From Candidatus Zambryskiibacteriota bacterium (GTDB lineage Bacteria; Patescibacteriota; Minisyncoccia; Phycocordibacterales; Zambryskibacteraceae): DNA of 8,137 nt. The position numbers were made by a program, and so were the translations under genes. Below the pieces are notes generated by a model. It ran no database searches and was not told the DNA's origin. It saw nothing but the letters and a program-made list of their open reading frames with translations. Below are positions 1-5,299 of this stretch, in pieces. The stretch lies in NCBI GenBank assembly GCA_024654145.1, contig JANLIM010000013.1, positions 1-8,137 on the forward strand. The letters are read 5' to 3'. Each line of letters begins with the position of its first letter. The stretch's first letter is position 1.

Positions 1-1393
1 CTTCGAATTGTCGTGGGCGTATGACGTTTTGATTGAGGTCACCCGTTTCGAAAACAAGAATCTCAACCCTAGCACCCAACCTTTCCCAAGCGTTTTTGAG
101 CTCATCAGCAACTTGTCGTAGCTCTGGAGCATCGCCAGTAGAGATAGAAAACGACAAAGTCATAGTATCAGAACCACTCTTTTTTTCCAAGACAGATGTC
201 TCTAGGTTGAGTACCCAACCGGCACTTGTAAGAATCTGGCGCGCTGACTCAAGGCGATTTTCCCATACTTGAGTCGAACCCTTAGAAGTACTCCACTCAT
301 AGATTCCGGCGGGTATAGGACCATCTATGACTGTGGCGTAGCCTCCAAGAACTTCATTTACAATCGCCTCCTTAGGAGCAGAAAGGTTTAGGGCTGTTCT
401 CACCTCTTTGTTAGCAAGAACTTTGGATTGACTTTGATTGAAAAAAACAGCAAAAATGCGAGGCAGAGGAGACTGAATAACTCGAGTATTATTCATATTT
501 AATTTTGAAATATTTTCAGGTGAAATACCACCAATCGAGTCAACACCACCATTGTTATAGGCTGAAACCAAAGCCGTCTCTGAAGAATAAAACTGGAAGG
601 CAAGTTTACCTACATATGGTTCACGTCCTGAAGCATCACGAAATGGAGTTAATTCGTAGTAATCTGGTATACCTCCCTCGTTTCTCTCCACCCTCTCTAC
701 AGCGAACGGTCCCGAGCCGATAGGTAGGGTGTTAAACTGACTAAAAGAGAATTCGTCGTTAGAAACATTTTTCCAAATATGTGTTGGGAGTATGCCGGTT
801 GTAAGGTTGTATATAAAGGGAGTATAAGCTCTTTTAAGAGTAAACGAGAGAGTGTTGTCATCGATTTTTTCGATAGTGACTCCGTCCCAATTGCCACGAC
901 GTGGACTCTTAATCACAGGGTCTATAATCTTTTGCATTGTAAAGATGACATCATCAACTGTCACAGGCTCTCCGTCGTGAAAGCGCGCACCTTCTTTCAG
1001 TGTGATGGTGTAGATCAAACGATTCTCTGAGATTTCTATGCTCTCTGCCAGGTCATTAATTATCTCTCCATTCGGAGAAAGTCTTATTAATCCAGAGTAA
1101 ACAAGTGTTGTAAGGTTCTTATCGGCTTCAGATAAAGCTAATACCGGGTTAATAAAGCGAGGATTACCAACAACTCCTTCCACCAATGTTCCTCCTTGAA
1201 CTGGAACCTCAACAAGATAAGCCTCACTTACGCTCCAAAGAAGAGCAGCTCCTGTCAGAATAAATACAGCAGTAAAAAAGTAAAAGACACCCTTTTCTGC
1301 GATAGTAAATGAGCGTAACGCCCGACGTATTGGACGTTCTTTGGGGATATTGAAACGCTTCGAGAAAAGCGCCCGTAAATCTTTTGAAATCAT
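1..1393 (-). CDS. Membrane-anchored peptide ABC transporter substrate-binding protein (SBP_bac_5 / OppA-like), 3' end missing
   Basis: Translating the minus strand from the ATG at 1393 gives 464 codons without a stop before the gene leaves the window, so the C-terminal part is missing. The N-terminus is basic (about residues 1-34) and is followed by one hydrophobic segment (about 36-56). No lipobox cysteine follows it, so it looks like a signal anchor. From about residue 68 the protein resembles the family that binds oligopeptides for ABC importers: a GG-T-L-E-G start, an N-P-R-F-I-N-P stretch, the family signature RFHDGEPVTVDDVIFT near 139-154, and GSGPF near 230. Family members capture peptides outside the membrane and hand them to a permease, but no permease gene is visible here. 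The gene starts 22 bp after secG on the same strand, so the two probably share a transcript. No Shine-Dalgarno site is evident. The family is clear; the ligand and whether it acts in import or as a sensor or chaperone are not. Confidence 0.9.
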   Translation of the reverse strand, partial: MISKDLRALFSKRFNIPKERPIRRALRSFTIAEKGVFYFFTAVFILTGAALLWSVSEAYLVEVPVQGGTLVEGVVGNPRFINPVLALSEADKNLTTLVYSGLIRLSPNGEIINDLAESIEISENRLIYTITLKEGARFHDGEPVTVDDVIFTMQKIIDPVIKSPRRGNWDGVTIEKIDDNTLSFTLKRAYTPFIYNLTTGILPTHIWKNVSNDEFSFSQFNTLPIGSGPFAVERVERNEGGIPDYYELTPFRDASGREPYVGKLAFQFYSSETALVSAYNNGGVDSIGGISPENISKLNMNNTRVIQSPLPRIFAVFFNQSQSKVLANKEVRTALNLSAPKEAIVNEVLGGYATVIDGPIPAGIYEWSTSKGSTQVWENRLESARQILTSAGWVLNLETSVLEKKSGSDTMTLSFSISTGDAPELRQVADELKNAWERLGARVEILVFETGDLNQNVIRPRQFE

Positions 1394-1415
1394 AAGTAAG
1401 TCGCCAAACCAGGTT

Positions 1416-1643
1416 TTAGTTTGACAGTAGAAGGGAAGCGAAAGCAGAGGCGCAGAAAAGTATCGCTATAATGATAGTGCTGTTGAAGAGCCACTTCTCA
1501 AAGCCGCGTCTCACGAAATGTCCGCCGGAAGCACCATCGCCACCGAAAGATGCTCCGAGGCTTGCTTCTGATCGCTGGAGAAGAATCCCCGCAATGAGAA
1601 GTATGCTGAGCACGATCTGAATGTATGGAAGAATCTGAGCCAT
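1416..1643 (-). CDS. secG: Preprotein translocase subunit SecG
   Basis: This 75-residue protein has the usual SecG layout: a first membrane helix (about residues 4-23), a cytoplasmic loop with the family pattern LLQRSEASLGASFGG (21-35) and RRGFEK (45-50), and a second membrane helix (about 53-74). SecG associates with SecYE in the inner membrane and helps SecA-driven export of unfolded proteins. Its length matches the family. The ATG at 1643 is chosen because it places the first helix at the N-terminus. No Shine-Dalgarno sequence precedes it. It is the first gene of a minus-strand unit with the peptide-binding protein gene 22 bp downstream, and it is divergent from the small gene at 1733. Confidence 0.93.
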   Translation of the reverse strand: MAQILPYIQIVLSILLIAGILLQRSEASLGASFGGDGASGGHFVRRGFEKWLFNSTIIIAILFCASAFASLLLSN

Positions 1644-1658
1644 TGCTTGTACGATACA

Positions 1659-1687
1659 ATGTTACCCTAACTTCCAATATTAGGCAA
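1659..1687 (-). promoter_or_regulatory. Possible sigma-70-type promoter for secG
   Basis: Read on the minus strand there is a TTGCCT (1687-1682), a 17-bp spacer and TAACAT (1664-1659), each four of six against consensus. Transcription would begin around 1652, leaving a leader of about 9 nt. The fit is modest, and a TATCGT seven bases before the ATG is a competing -10. No convincing promoter for the divergent plus-strand gene was found in the same gap. Confidence 0.4.
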
Positions 1688-1717
1688 TTTATGTAGGATA
1701 GTTTGCAGAAACGATTT

Positions 1718-1724
1718 GGAAGGA
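1718..1724 (+). promoter_or_regulatory. Shine-Dalgarno site that sets the start at 1733
   Basis: GGAAGGA lies 8 bases before the ATG at 1733. It favours this start over the in-frame ATG at 1703, which lacks such a site and would put it inside the coding sequence. Confidence 0.7.
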
Positions 1725-1732
1725 ACCCCCGC

Positions 1733-1951
1733 ATGTATGAAATGAAAGCTTGGCGAGGTACTTGGCGCTTTGCAAGCTACACCTATGCTAAGTACCATGG
1801 CAGATCTGGAACATCGAAAGTCGAAGCTACGAGCAAGGAAGAGGCTGAGGTTAGGATTAGATACAAGGCTCAGCAAACCTTGGGCGCTCCCGCAATTTTG
1901 ACCAAATACATCAAGGTAACGGGCGTCTCTGAAGTAGCAAAAACTTACTAG
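1733..1951 (+). CDS. Small conserved-looking protein of unknown function (72 aa)
   Basis: I do not recognise this gene. The ATG at 1733 is chosen because a GGAAGGA site sits 8 bases upstream. The 72-residue product is basic and rich in aromatic residues at its N-terminus (WRGTWRFASYTYAKYHGR, about residues 7-24). This is followed by a strand-like stretch and EATSKEEAEVRIRYKAQQ (about 31-48), which looks like the start of an amphipathic helix. There is no signal peptide or membrane segment, so it should be cytosolic. It is followed after 36 bp by a second small gene on the same strand that shares the pattern A-x-S-x-E-E-A after a strand-like segment. One terminator serves both, which suggests a two-gene transcript. 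A role in nucleic-acid binding would fit the charge but is only a guess. Confidence 0.65.
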   Translation: MYEMKAWRGTWRFASYTYAKYHGRSGTSKVEATSKEEAEVRIRYKAQQTLGAPAILTKYIKVTGVSEVAKTY

Positions 1952-1977
1952 TGGCAATATTGTTCAAACCCGTAAGT

Positions 1978-1981
1978 GGAG
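1978..1981 (+). promoter_or_regulatory. Shine-Dalgarno site that sets the start at 1988
   Basis: GGAG, within GTGGAGAT, lies 6 bases before the ATG at 1988. It supports that start over an in-frame GTG at 1976, which would overlap the site itself. Confidence 0.6.
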
Positions 1982-1987
1982 ATTTCC

Positions 1988-2230
1988 ATGAATTGCGAAT
2001 ACATACTAGTTTGCAGTTGGGGCGCAAGGGAAGTCCAGCGCCGATTCCACGCCCCCAGCCCTGAAGAAGCCCAGGAGAAAGCTCAAGTGTTCGTCCGATC
2101 TTACCAGGACCAGAATGCGAGAAGTCTGCCTTTTTCCCAGGAAGTGGTGAAGGGCGAACTTTATCGCCAATTCAGTGAAATTGACGGAGCAGAGCTTCTC
2201 AAATTCACTCCACGAGATTCGCGTGAATAG
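1988..2230 (+). CDS. Small protein of unknown function (80 aa), second gene of a pair
   Basis: I do not recognise this gene. From the ATG at 1988 it encodes 80 residues. They begin with a strand-like MNCEYILVCSW, then REVQRRFHAPSPEEAQEKAQ (about residues 14-33), which reads as a second strand turning into a helix, and end in a mixed, charged segment. There is no signal peptide or membrane helix. The strand-turn-helix pattern with A-x-S-x-E-E-A resembles that of the neighbour at 1733, so the two may be distant paralogues or share a small alpha/beta fold; overall identity is too low to assert this by eye. It lies 36 bp behind that gene and stops 9 bp before the terminator stem. Its coding sequence looks more GC-rich than groES and groEL. 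Confidence 0.6.
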   Translation: MNCEYILVCSWGAREVQRRFHAPSPEEAQEKAQVFVRSYQDQNARSLPFSQEVVKGELYRQFSEIDGAELLKFTPRDSRE

Positions 2231-2239
2231 AATGCCTAC

Positions 2240-2272
2240 CCCGCCAGCGCAGTCGCTGGCGGGTTTGATTTC
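2240..2272 (+). terminator. Rho-independent terminator of the two small genes
   Basis: A 10-bp GC-rich stem (2240-2249 with 2254-2263, core CCGCCAGCG / CGCTGGCGG) closes a 4-base loop (CAGT). It is followed by the T-rich run TTTGATTTCT. It ends the 1733-2230 unit just before the groES promoter. Confidence 0.9.
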
Positions 2273-2275
2273 TTG

Positions 2276-2303
2276 TTGACTTAGAGTGGCTTTTCTATAC
2301 AAT
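2276..2303 (+). promoter_or_regulatory. Sigma-70-type promoter of groES-groEL
   Basis: TTGACT (2276-2281), a 16-bp spacer and TACAAT (2298-2303) give five of six matches in each hexamer. Transcription would start near 2310. A TATTAT at 2324-2329, seven bases before the ATG, could act as a second -10 but lacks a good -35. No CIRCE inverted repeat (the HrcA operator usual at groE) is present between 2264 and 2336, so heat control, if any, works differently. Confidence 0.7.
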
Positions 2304-2336
2304 TTGAGCCGATTATAAGTAGGTATTATTTAAAAT

Positions 2337-2660
2337 ATGCAGAAAACAAAATCTCAGGCAACAAAAATCATACCTCTAGGAGACCGGGTTCTAGTAAGGC
2401 CTTTTTCAGAAACTGAGCTCCGTAAAGAAGGAAACAAATCAACTTTTATTCTTCCTGATTCTGTTACTAAAGAAAAATCAGCTCAAGGCAAAGTACTTGC
2501 CGTTGGAGAGGGTAAGTTTGTAGACGGTAAGCTACAACCCGTACGAGTGAAGGTGGGCGATACGGTATTTTTCTCTAAGTACTCATATGATGAAATCGCG
2601 CAGGATGAGGAAGAACTCTATTTTTTAAAAGAAGAAAATATTCTAGCGATAATTAAATAA
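2337..2660 (+). CDS. groES: Co-chaperonin GroES
   Basis: The 107-residue product is the GroES lid that caps the GroEL ring and encloses substrate proteins. It carries the family core PLGDRVLVRP (about residues 13-22), the mobile loop with the hydrophobic F-I-L-P that docks on GroEL (about 24-42), GKVLAVGEGK (51-60), KVGDTVFFSKYSYDEI (72-87) and the closing ENILAIIK. It is about ten residues longer than the usual 95-97, mostly from a polar N-terminal extension before the first strand. The stop is followed after one base by the groEL start, a typical groE operon. No Shine-Dalgarno site lies at normal distance; AAGTAGG ends 13 bases upstream. Confidence 0.97.
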   Translation: MQKTKSQATKIIPLGDRVLVRPFSETELRKEGNKSTFILPDSVTKEKSAQGKVLAVGEGKFVDGKLQPVRVKVGDTVFFSKYSYDEIAQDEEELYFLKEENILAIIK

Positions 2661-2661
2661 C

Positions 2662-4317
2662 ATGACAAAAAGAATTTTATTTAACGAGGATGCAAGACAG
2701 GCACTCAAGCGGGGAGTGGATGCTGTAGCTGACGCTGTGCGAGTTACCATCGGTCCACGAGGGCGTAACGTTGTGATAGATAAAGGTTACGGCACTCCTG
2801 TTATCACTAATGACGGTGTTACCATTGCCAAAGATATTACGCTTTCCGACAAGTTCGAGAATATGGGCGCCGAAATAGTCAAAGAAGTTGCTTCCAAAAC
2901 CAATGACTCTGCCGGTGATGGAACTACCACTTCTGTAGTATTAACCCAAGCTTTAGTTGAAAGTGGCTTTAGAAAGTCTCTTTCTGGTGCTAATTCTATG
3001 GGTATTCGTCGCGGTATTGAGACTGCCACCCGCGACGCGATTGAGGCATTGAAGAAGATTGCTAAACCTATAAAGTCTGATGCTGAGGTCAGACAAGTCG
3101 CCACTATTTCAGCAGAGTCGGAGGAAATTGGCGCTATTATCGCGAATACTATTAAAAAGATTGGTAATGATGGAGTGGTGACTGTGGAGGAGTCTCAGGC
3201 ATTTGGTATTGACTCTGAAGTGGTCGAGGGTCTCGAGTTTGATAAGGGATATTTATCTCCCTACATGATTACCAACGCAGAAAGAATGGAAGCTGAATAC
3301 AGAGATCCAGCTATTCTTGTGACAGATAAGAAAATTTCGGTTATTAAAGAAATTTTACCTCTACTTGAAAAGCTTGCTGCTAGTGGAAAGAAAGATCTCG
3401 TGATCATCGCGGAGGATGTGGATGGAGAGGCGCTTACAACATTTGTACTCAACAAGCTTCGTGGGTCGTTTAATGTACTTGCACTCAAAGCTCCTGGCTA
3501 TGGAGATAAGAAGAAGGACATGCTTGGCGACATTGCTGTTACTGTGGGGGCGAAAGTGATTTCAGAAGAAATTGGACTTAACTTTGAGAAAGCCGAGCTC
3601 AACATGCTTGGACGTGCCTCAAGAGTGGTCTCGACAAAAGACAACACTATCATCGTTGGAGGCAAGGGTAAAAAAGCAGAGATTGAGGAGAGAGTAGAGT
3701 CTCTCCGTGCTCAACGTGCAGTAACAACCTCAAAGTTTGATAATGAAAAACTTGACGAAAGGATCGGTAAACTCACAGGAGGAGTTGCGGTGATACGTGT
3801 AGGAGCAGCGACGGAGACTGAGATGAAATACCTTAAATTAAAGATTGAGGATGCAGTAAATGCGACAAAAGCAGCTATTAGCGAAGGCATAGTCATGGGT
3901 GGTGGTAGTGCTCTTGCTAAAGTTTCCAAGAAAATCGAAGCCAAGTATAAAGAGTCCAAGGAAGCAAAGTCCGCGCATGAAAATGCTGAAGCTGCAGAGT
4001 TTGCAGCAGGCTACACTACAGTAATAGAAGCCTTAAAAGAACCCTTACGACAAATTGCTAAAAATGCTGGTAGGGAAGAAGGGGTAGTTGTAAATGAGGT
4101 TCTTAAAGGTCAGAGCAACTCTGGCTACAATGCTTTAGAGGATGTCTTCGTTTCCGATATGTTTGAAGCGGGTATCATAGATCCGGTTAAAGTAACGCGT
4201 GTGGCTCTCGAAAATGCCACCTCCGCTGTTGCCATTCTTCTTACCACAGAAGTGGCTATTGCCGATGAGCCAGAAAAAGAAAAACCCCCAGCTTCTCACA
4301 ATGGAATGGATTATTAA
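2662..4317 (+). CDS. groEL: Chaperonin GroEL (60 kDa, Hsp60)
   Basis: This full-length chaperonin of 551 residues folds proteins in an ATP-driven double ring with GroES. Key sites are present at one residue less than E. coli numbering: the nucleotide-binding GPRGRNVVID (31-40), NDGVTIAK (50-57), DGTTT (86-90, with the metal-binding Asp86), and the catalytic Asp397 in KIEDAVNATKAA. The signature region SEGIVMGGG follows. Two departures stand out. About 12 extra residues lie in a Lys/Glu/Ala-rich stretch (roughly 427-447) relative to E. coli as I recall it. The C-terminal tail is short and ends in HNGMDY instead of Gly-Gly-Met repeats. The start is one base after groES and lacks a Shine-Dalgarno site, so translational coupling is likely. 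A terminator follows the stop by about ten bases. Confidence 0.98.
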   Translation: MTKRILFNEDARQALKRGVDAVADAVRVTIGPRGRNVVIDKGYGTPVITNDGVTIAKDITLSDKFENMGAEIVKEVASKTNDSAGDGTTTSVVLTQALVESGFRKSLSGANSMGIRRGIETATRDAIEALKKIAKPIKSDAEVRQVATISAESEEIGAIIANTIKKIGNDGVVTVEESQAFGIDSEVVEGLEFDKGYLSPYMITNAERMEAEYRDPAILVTDKKISVIKEILPLLEKLAASGKKDLVIIAEDVDGEALTTFVLNKLRGSFNVLALKAPGYGDKKKDMLGDIAVTVGAKVISEEIGLNFEKAELNMLGRASRVVSTKDNTIIVGGKGKKAEIEERVESLRAQRAVTTSKFDNEKLDERIGKLTGGVAVIRVGAATETEMKYLKLKIEDAVNATKAAISEGIVMGGGSALAKVSKKIEAKYKESKEAKSAHENAEAAEFAAGYTTVIEALKEPLRQIAKNAGREEGVVVNEVLKGQSNSGYNALEDVFVSDMFEAGIIDPVKVTRVALENATSAVAILLTTEVAIADEPEKEKPPASHNGMDY

Positions 4318-4326
4318 AAGCAAAAC

Positions 4327-4349
4327 AGCCTTGTTGTAAAGGCTTTTTT
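4327..4349 (+). terminator. Rho-independent terminator of groES-groEL
   Basis: AGCCTT (4327-4332) and AAGGCT (4339-4344) form a 6-bp stem with a 6-base loop. The run of six T ends at 4349. It lies about ten bases after the groEL stop. Confidence 0.85.
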
Positions 4350-4368
4350 GTTGTTTGTCTTGATGTGC

Positions 4369-4397
4369 TTGACAAATATAGCATTTAATGCTAGTAT
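4369..4397 (+). promoter_or_regulatory. Strong promoter of the GC-rich single-gene cassette
   Basis: A perfect TTGACA (4369-4374), a 17-bp AT-rich spacer and TAGTAT (4392-4397) make this one of the best promoters in the window. The expected start is near 4404, exactly where a stem-loop begins. Confidence 0.8.
4380..4392. promoter_or_regulatory. 13-bp palindrome in the promoter spacer, possible operator
   Basis: AGCATT-T-AATGCT is perfectly palindromic around one central base. It fills most of the spacer between the -35 and -10 hexamers and touches the -10. A repressor bound here would block polymerase. No regulator gene is adjacent, so this is inference from symmetry and position. Confidence 0.4.
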
Positions 4398-4404
4398 GTA
4401 AAAA

Positions 4405-4457
4405 GAGGTTCGCGTGGTGCGAACTTTCAGTAAAACCGTAAACCCGGAGATTCCGGG
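4405..4457 (+). promoter_or_regulatory. Structured 5' leader with two hairpins
   Basis: The first hairpin pairs GTTCGC (4408-4413) with GCGAAC (4419-4424) over a 5-base loop. It can extend outward with A-T and G-U pairs to 4405-4427, starting almost at the predicted transcript end. The second pairs CCCGGA (4443-4448) with TCCGGG (4452-4457) over a 3-base loop and ends 4 bases before the Shine-Dalgarno site. Such leaders can protect mRNA from decay or present a ribosome site; which applies here is unknown. Confidence 0.55.
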
Positions 4458-4461
4458 GATG

Positions 4462-4470
4462 AAGGAGAGG
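4462..4470 (+). promoter_or_regulatory. Shine-Dalgarno site that sets the start at 4474
   Basis: AAGGAGAGG is the strongest ribosome site in the window. AAGGAG ends 6 bases before the ATG at 4474. The earlier in-frame GTG codons at 4414 and 4417 lie in the loop of the first leader hairpin and are less likely starts. Confidence 0.75.
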
Positions 4471-4473
4471 GTA

Positions 4474-4833
4474 ATGAAGGGTATTCAGGCGTATTCGATT
4501 GAACTCAACCGCAAGGGTGCGCAGGTCATCGTGATGCTCGGGGACCGTCCGGTCACCCGCCACGCCGTCCGCACGCCGTCGGGTCTCATGGGGTTCAACC
4601 CCGACGAGACCGCGCGCGGCCGTCGACTCAGCGCCAACATGGCACTCGCCGAGGCGCAGAGCGGGTTCAACACCCTCAAAGAGAAGCTCAAGGTGCTTCC
4701 GAAGGATGTGGAGCAGGCGGATCGCCGCAAGCTCGAGCGCGCCCTTCAGCGCGCCGGCAGCGAGCTCAAGGCCGCGAAGCTCCACCAGGAGAAGACCTTG
4801 GAGGAGTACCCCGAGAAGGTGATCTTCGTCTGA
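4474..4833 (+). CDS. GC-rich gene for a small basic protein of unknown function (119 aa)
   Basis: I do not recognise this protein. The ATG at 4474 is preferred for its AAGGAG site; starts at 4414 or 4459 are possible and would add 20 or 5 residues. The N-terminal half looks like beta strands (AYSIELNRKGAQVIVMLGD, about residues 6-24) with RPVTRHAVRTPSG after it. The C-terminal half, from about 55, is a long charged helix rich in Lys, Glu, Arg and Ala that may form a coiled coil, ending in YPEKVIFV. It has no membrane segment or signal peptide. Base use is unlike its neighbours: 123 of 180 bases (68%) are G or C in 4501-4680, against 72 of 180 (40%) in groEL 3301-3480, with G- or C-ending codons dominating. 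It is a complete one-gene unit with its own promoter, leader and terminator. Horizontal gain or strong codon selection for high expression could each explain it. Confidence 0.75.
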   Translation: MKGIQAYSIELNRKGAQVIVMLGDRPVTRHAVRTPSGLMGFNPDETARGRRLSANMALAEAQSGFNTLKEKLKVLPKDVEQADRRKLERALQRAGSELKAAKLHQEKTLEEYPEKVIFV

Positions 4834-4857
4834 TCACTACTAGGATCGTGCTCTACG

Positions 4858-4897
4858 CAGGGTGTCTGGTTTACCCCAGACACCCTGTTTTCTATTT
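4858..4897 (+). terminator. Strong rho-independent terminator of the GC-rich cassette
   Basis: A perfect 12-bp stem (CAGGGTGTCTGG 4858-4869 with 4876-4887) closes a 6-base loop and is followed by TTTTCTATTT. The same tail sequence follows the terminator at 7445-7472. Confidence 0.95.
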
Positions 4898-4911
4898 AAT
4901 CAAATATTTTC

Positions 4912-4949
4912 ATGTCAACACTTTTCACGATCGTTGAATTTGTTGACAT
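4912..4949. repeat. 38-bp nested dyad, possible operator or protein-binding site
   Basis: ATGTCAACA (4912-4920) and TGTTGACAT (4941-4949) are perfect 9-bp inverted arms. Exactly at their centre (between 4930 and 4931) sits a second perfect palindrome, ACGATCGT (4927-4934). The shared centre makes chance less likely. It lies just upstream of the promoter of the gene at 4994, where an activator or repressor could bind. It has no T-tract and does not look like a terminator. Confidence 0.55.
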
Positions 4950-4958
4950 ACGTTGATG

Positions 4959-4987
4959 TTGTGATTTTGCGTGTGGAACGTTAAAAT
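4959..4987 (+). promoter_or_regulatory. Promoter for a probably leaderless transcript of the gene at 4994
   Basis: TTGTGA (4959-4964), a 17-bp spacer and TAAAAT (4982-4987) place the transcription start at about 4994, the A of the ATG itself. No Shine-Dalgarno site exists, which agrees with a leaderless mRNA. Confidence 0.55.
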
Positions 4988-4993
4988 GGTTGT

Positions 4994-5281
4994 ATGAATA
5001 AAAAGAGTCAGAAATCTAAAAAGCCCAAAGACAGATTTGATGAGGTTCTAAATGCAGTCATGAATCTGGACAGGAAAACAGGTTTGCAGTACGACGATCT
5101 CAAACATCATATAGGTTTAGTGGCAGAACAAGTGGCTGGTAATTCTGAGCAAATGACCAAGCTTTTTGACATGGTCGAGCTGATGAGATATGACTTGAAG
5201 CTTAAAGCAGATAACGTAGAAATGATGGCCTTATCTCGAAGATTGGCCACCGTGGAAAAAAAATTGGTAAATAGAAGATAA
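4994..5281 (+). CDS. Small coiled-coil protein of unknown function (95 aa)
   Basis: I do not recognise a named family. The 95-residue product starts with a very basic tail (MNKKSQKSKKPKDR, 1-14). From there to the end it appears helical with heptad-like spacing of hydrophobic residues, for example VLNAVMNL and MMALSRRLATVEKKLVNRR (77-95), so a coiled coil or helical bundle is likely. It has no membrane helix and no signal peptide. The start is fixed by the lack of any other upstream in-frame start and by a -10 element six bases before the ATG. It lies 18 bp upstream of lemA on the same strand, and its 3' end holds the presumed lemA promoter, so read-through into lemA is possible. Short proteins with this kind of helical C-terminus appear common in Patescibacteria, from general recollection, and have no known function. 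Confidence 0.65.
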   Translation: MNKKSQKSKKPKDRFDEVLNAVMNLDRKTGLQYDDLKHHIGLVAEQVAGNSEQMTKLFDMVELMRYDLKLKADNVEMMALSRRLATVEKKLVNRR

Positions 5282-5293
5282 GGGCTTTATAAT
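5264..5293 (+). promoter_or_regulatory. Promoter of the lemA-htpX-GGDEF operon, probably leaderless
   Basis: A perfect TATAAT (5288-5293) is six bases before the lemA ATG. A TTGGTA (5264-5269) stands 18 bp upstream, inside the end of the previous gene. Transcription would begin at or next to the ATG at 5300. Confidence 0.6.
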
Positions 5294-5299
5294 ACTCAC

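Noticed and set aside
33..1030. Several plus-strand ORFs of 70-80 codons
   Set aside because: All are antisense to the peptide-binding protein gene, which is continuous on the minus strand with family motifs.
2264..2336. CIRCE heat-shock operator before groES
   Set aside because: Only a GAGTG fragment occurs; the inverted repeat TTAGCACTC/GAGTGCTAA is absent.
4135..4785. Minus-strand ORF of 216 codons opposite the groEL end and the GC-rich gene
   Set aside because: It runs antisense across two genes, a terminator and a promoter, its sequence has no recognisable domain, and its length follows from the GC-rich codons of the 4474 gene.
4943..4948. TTGACA as the -35 of the gene at 4994
   Set aside because: No -10-like hexamer lies 15-19 bases downstream; the TTGTGA/TAAAAT pair fits better.
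4912..4949. dif/Xer chromosome dimer resolution site
   Set aside because: The dyad does not have the 11-6-11 layout or resemble known dif arms.
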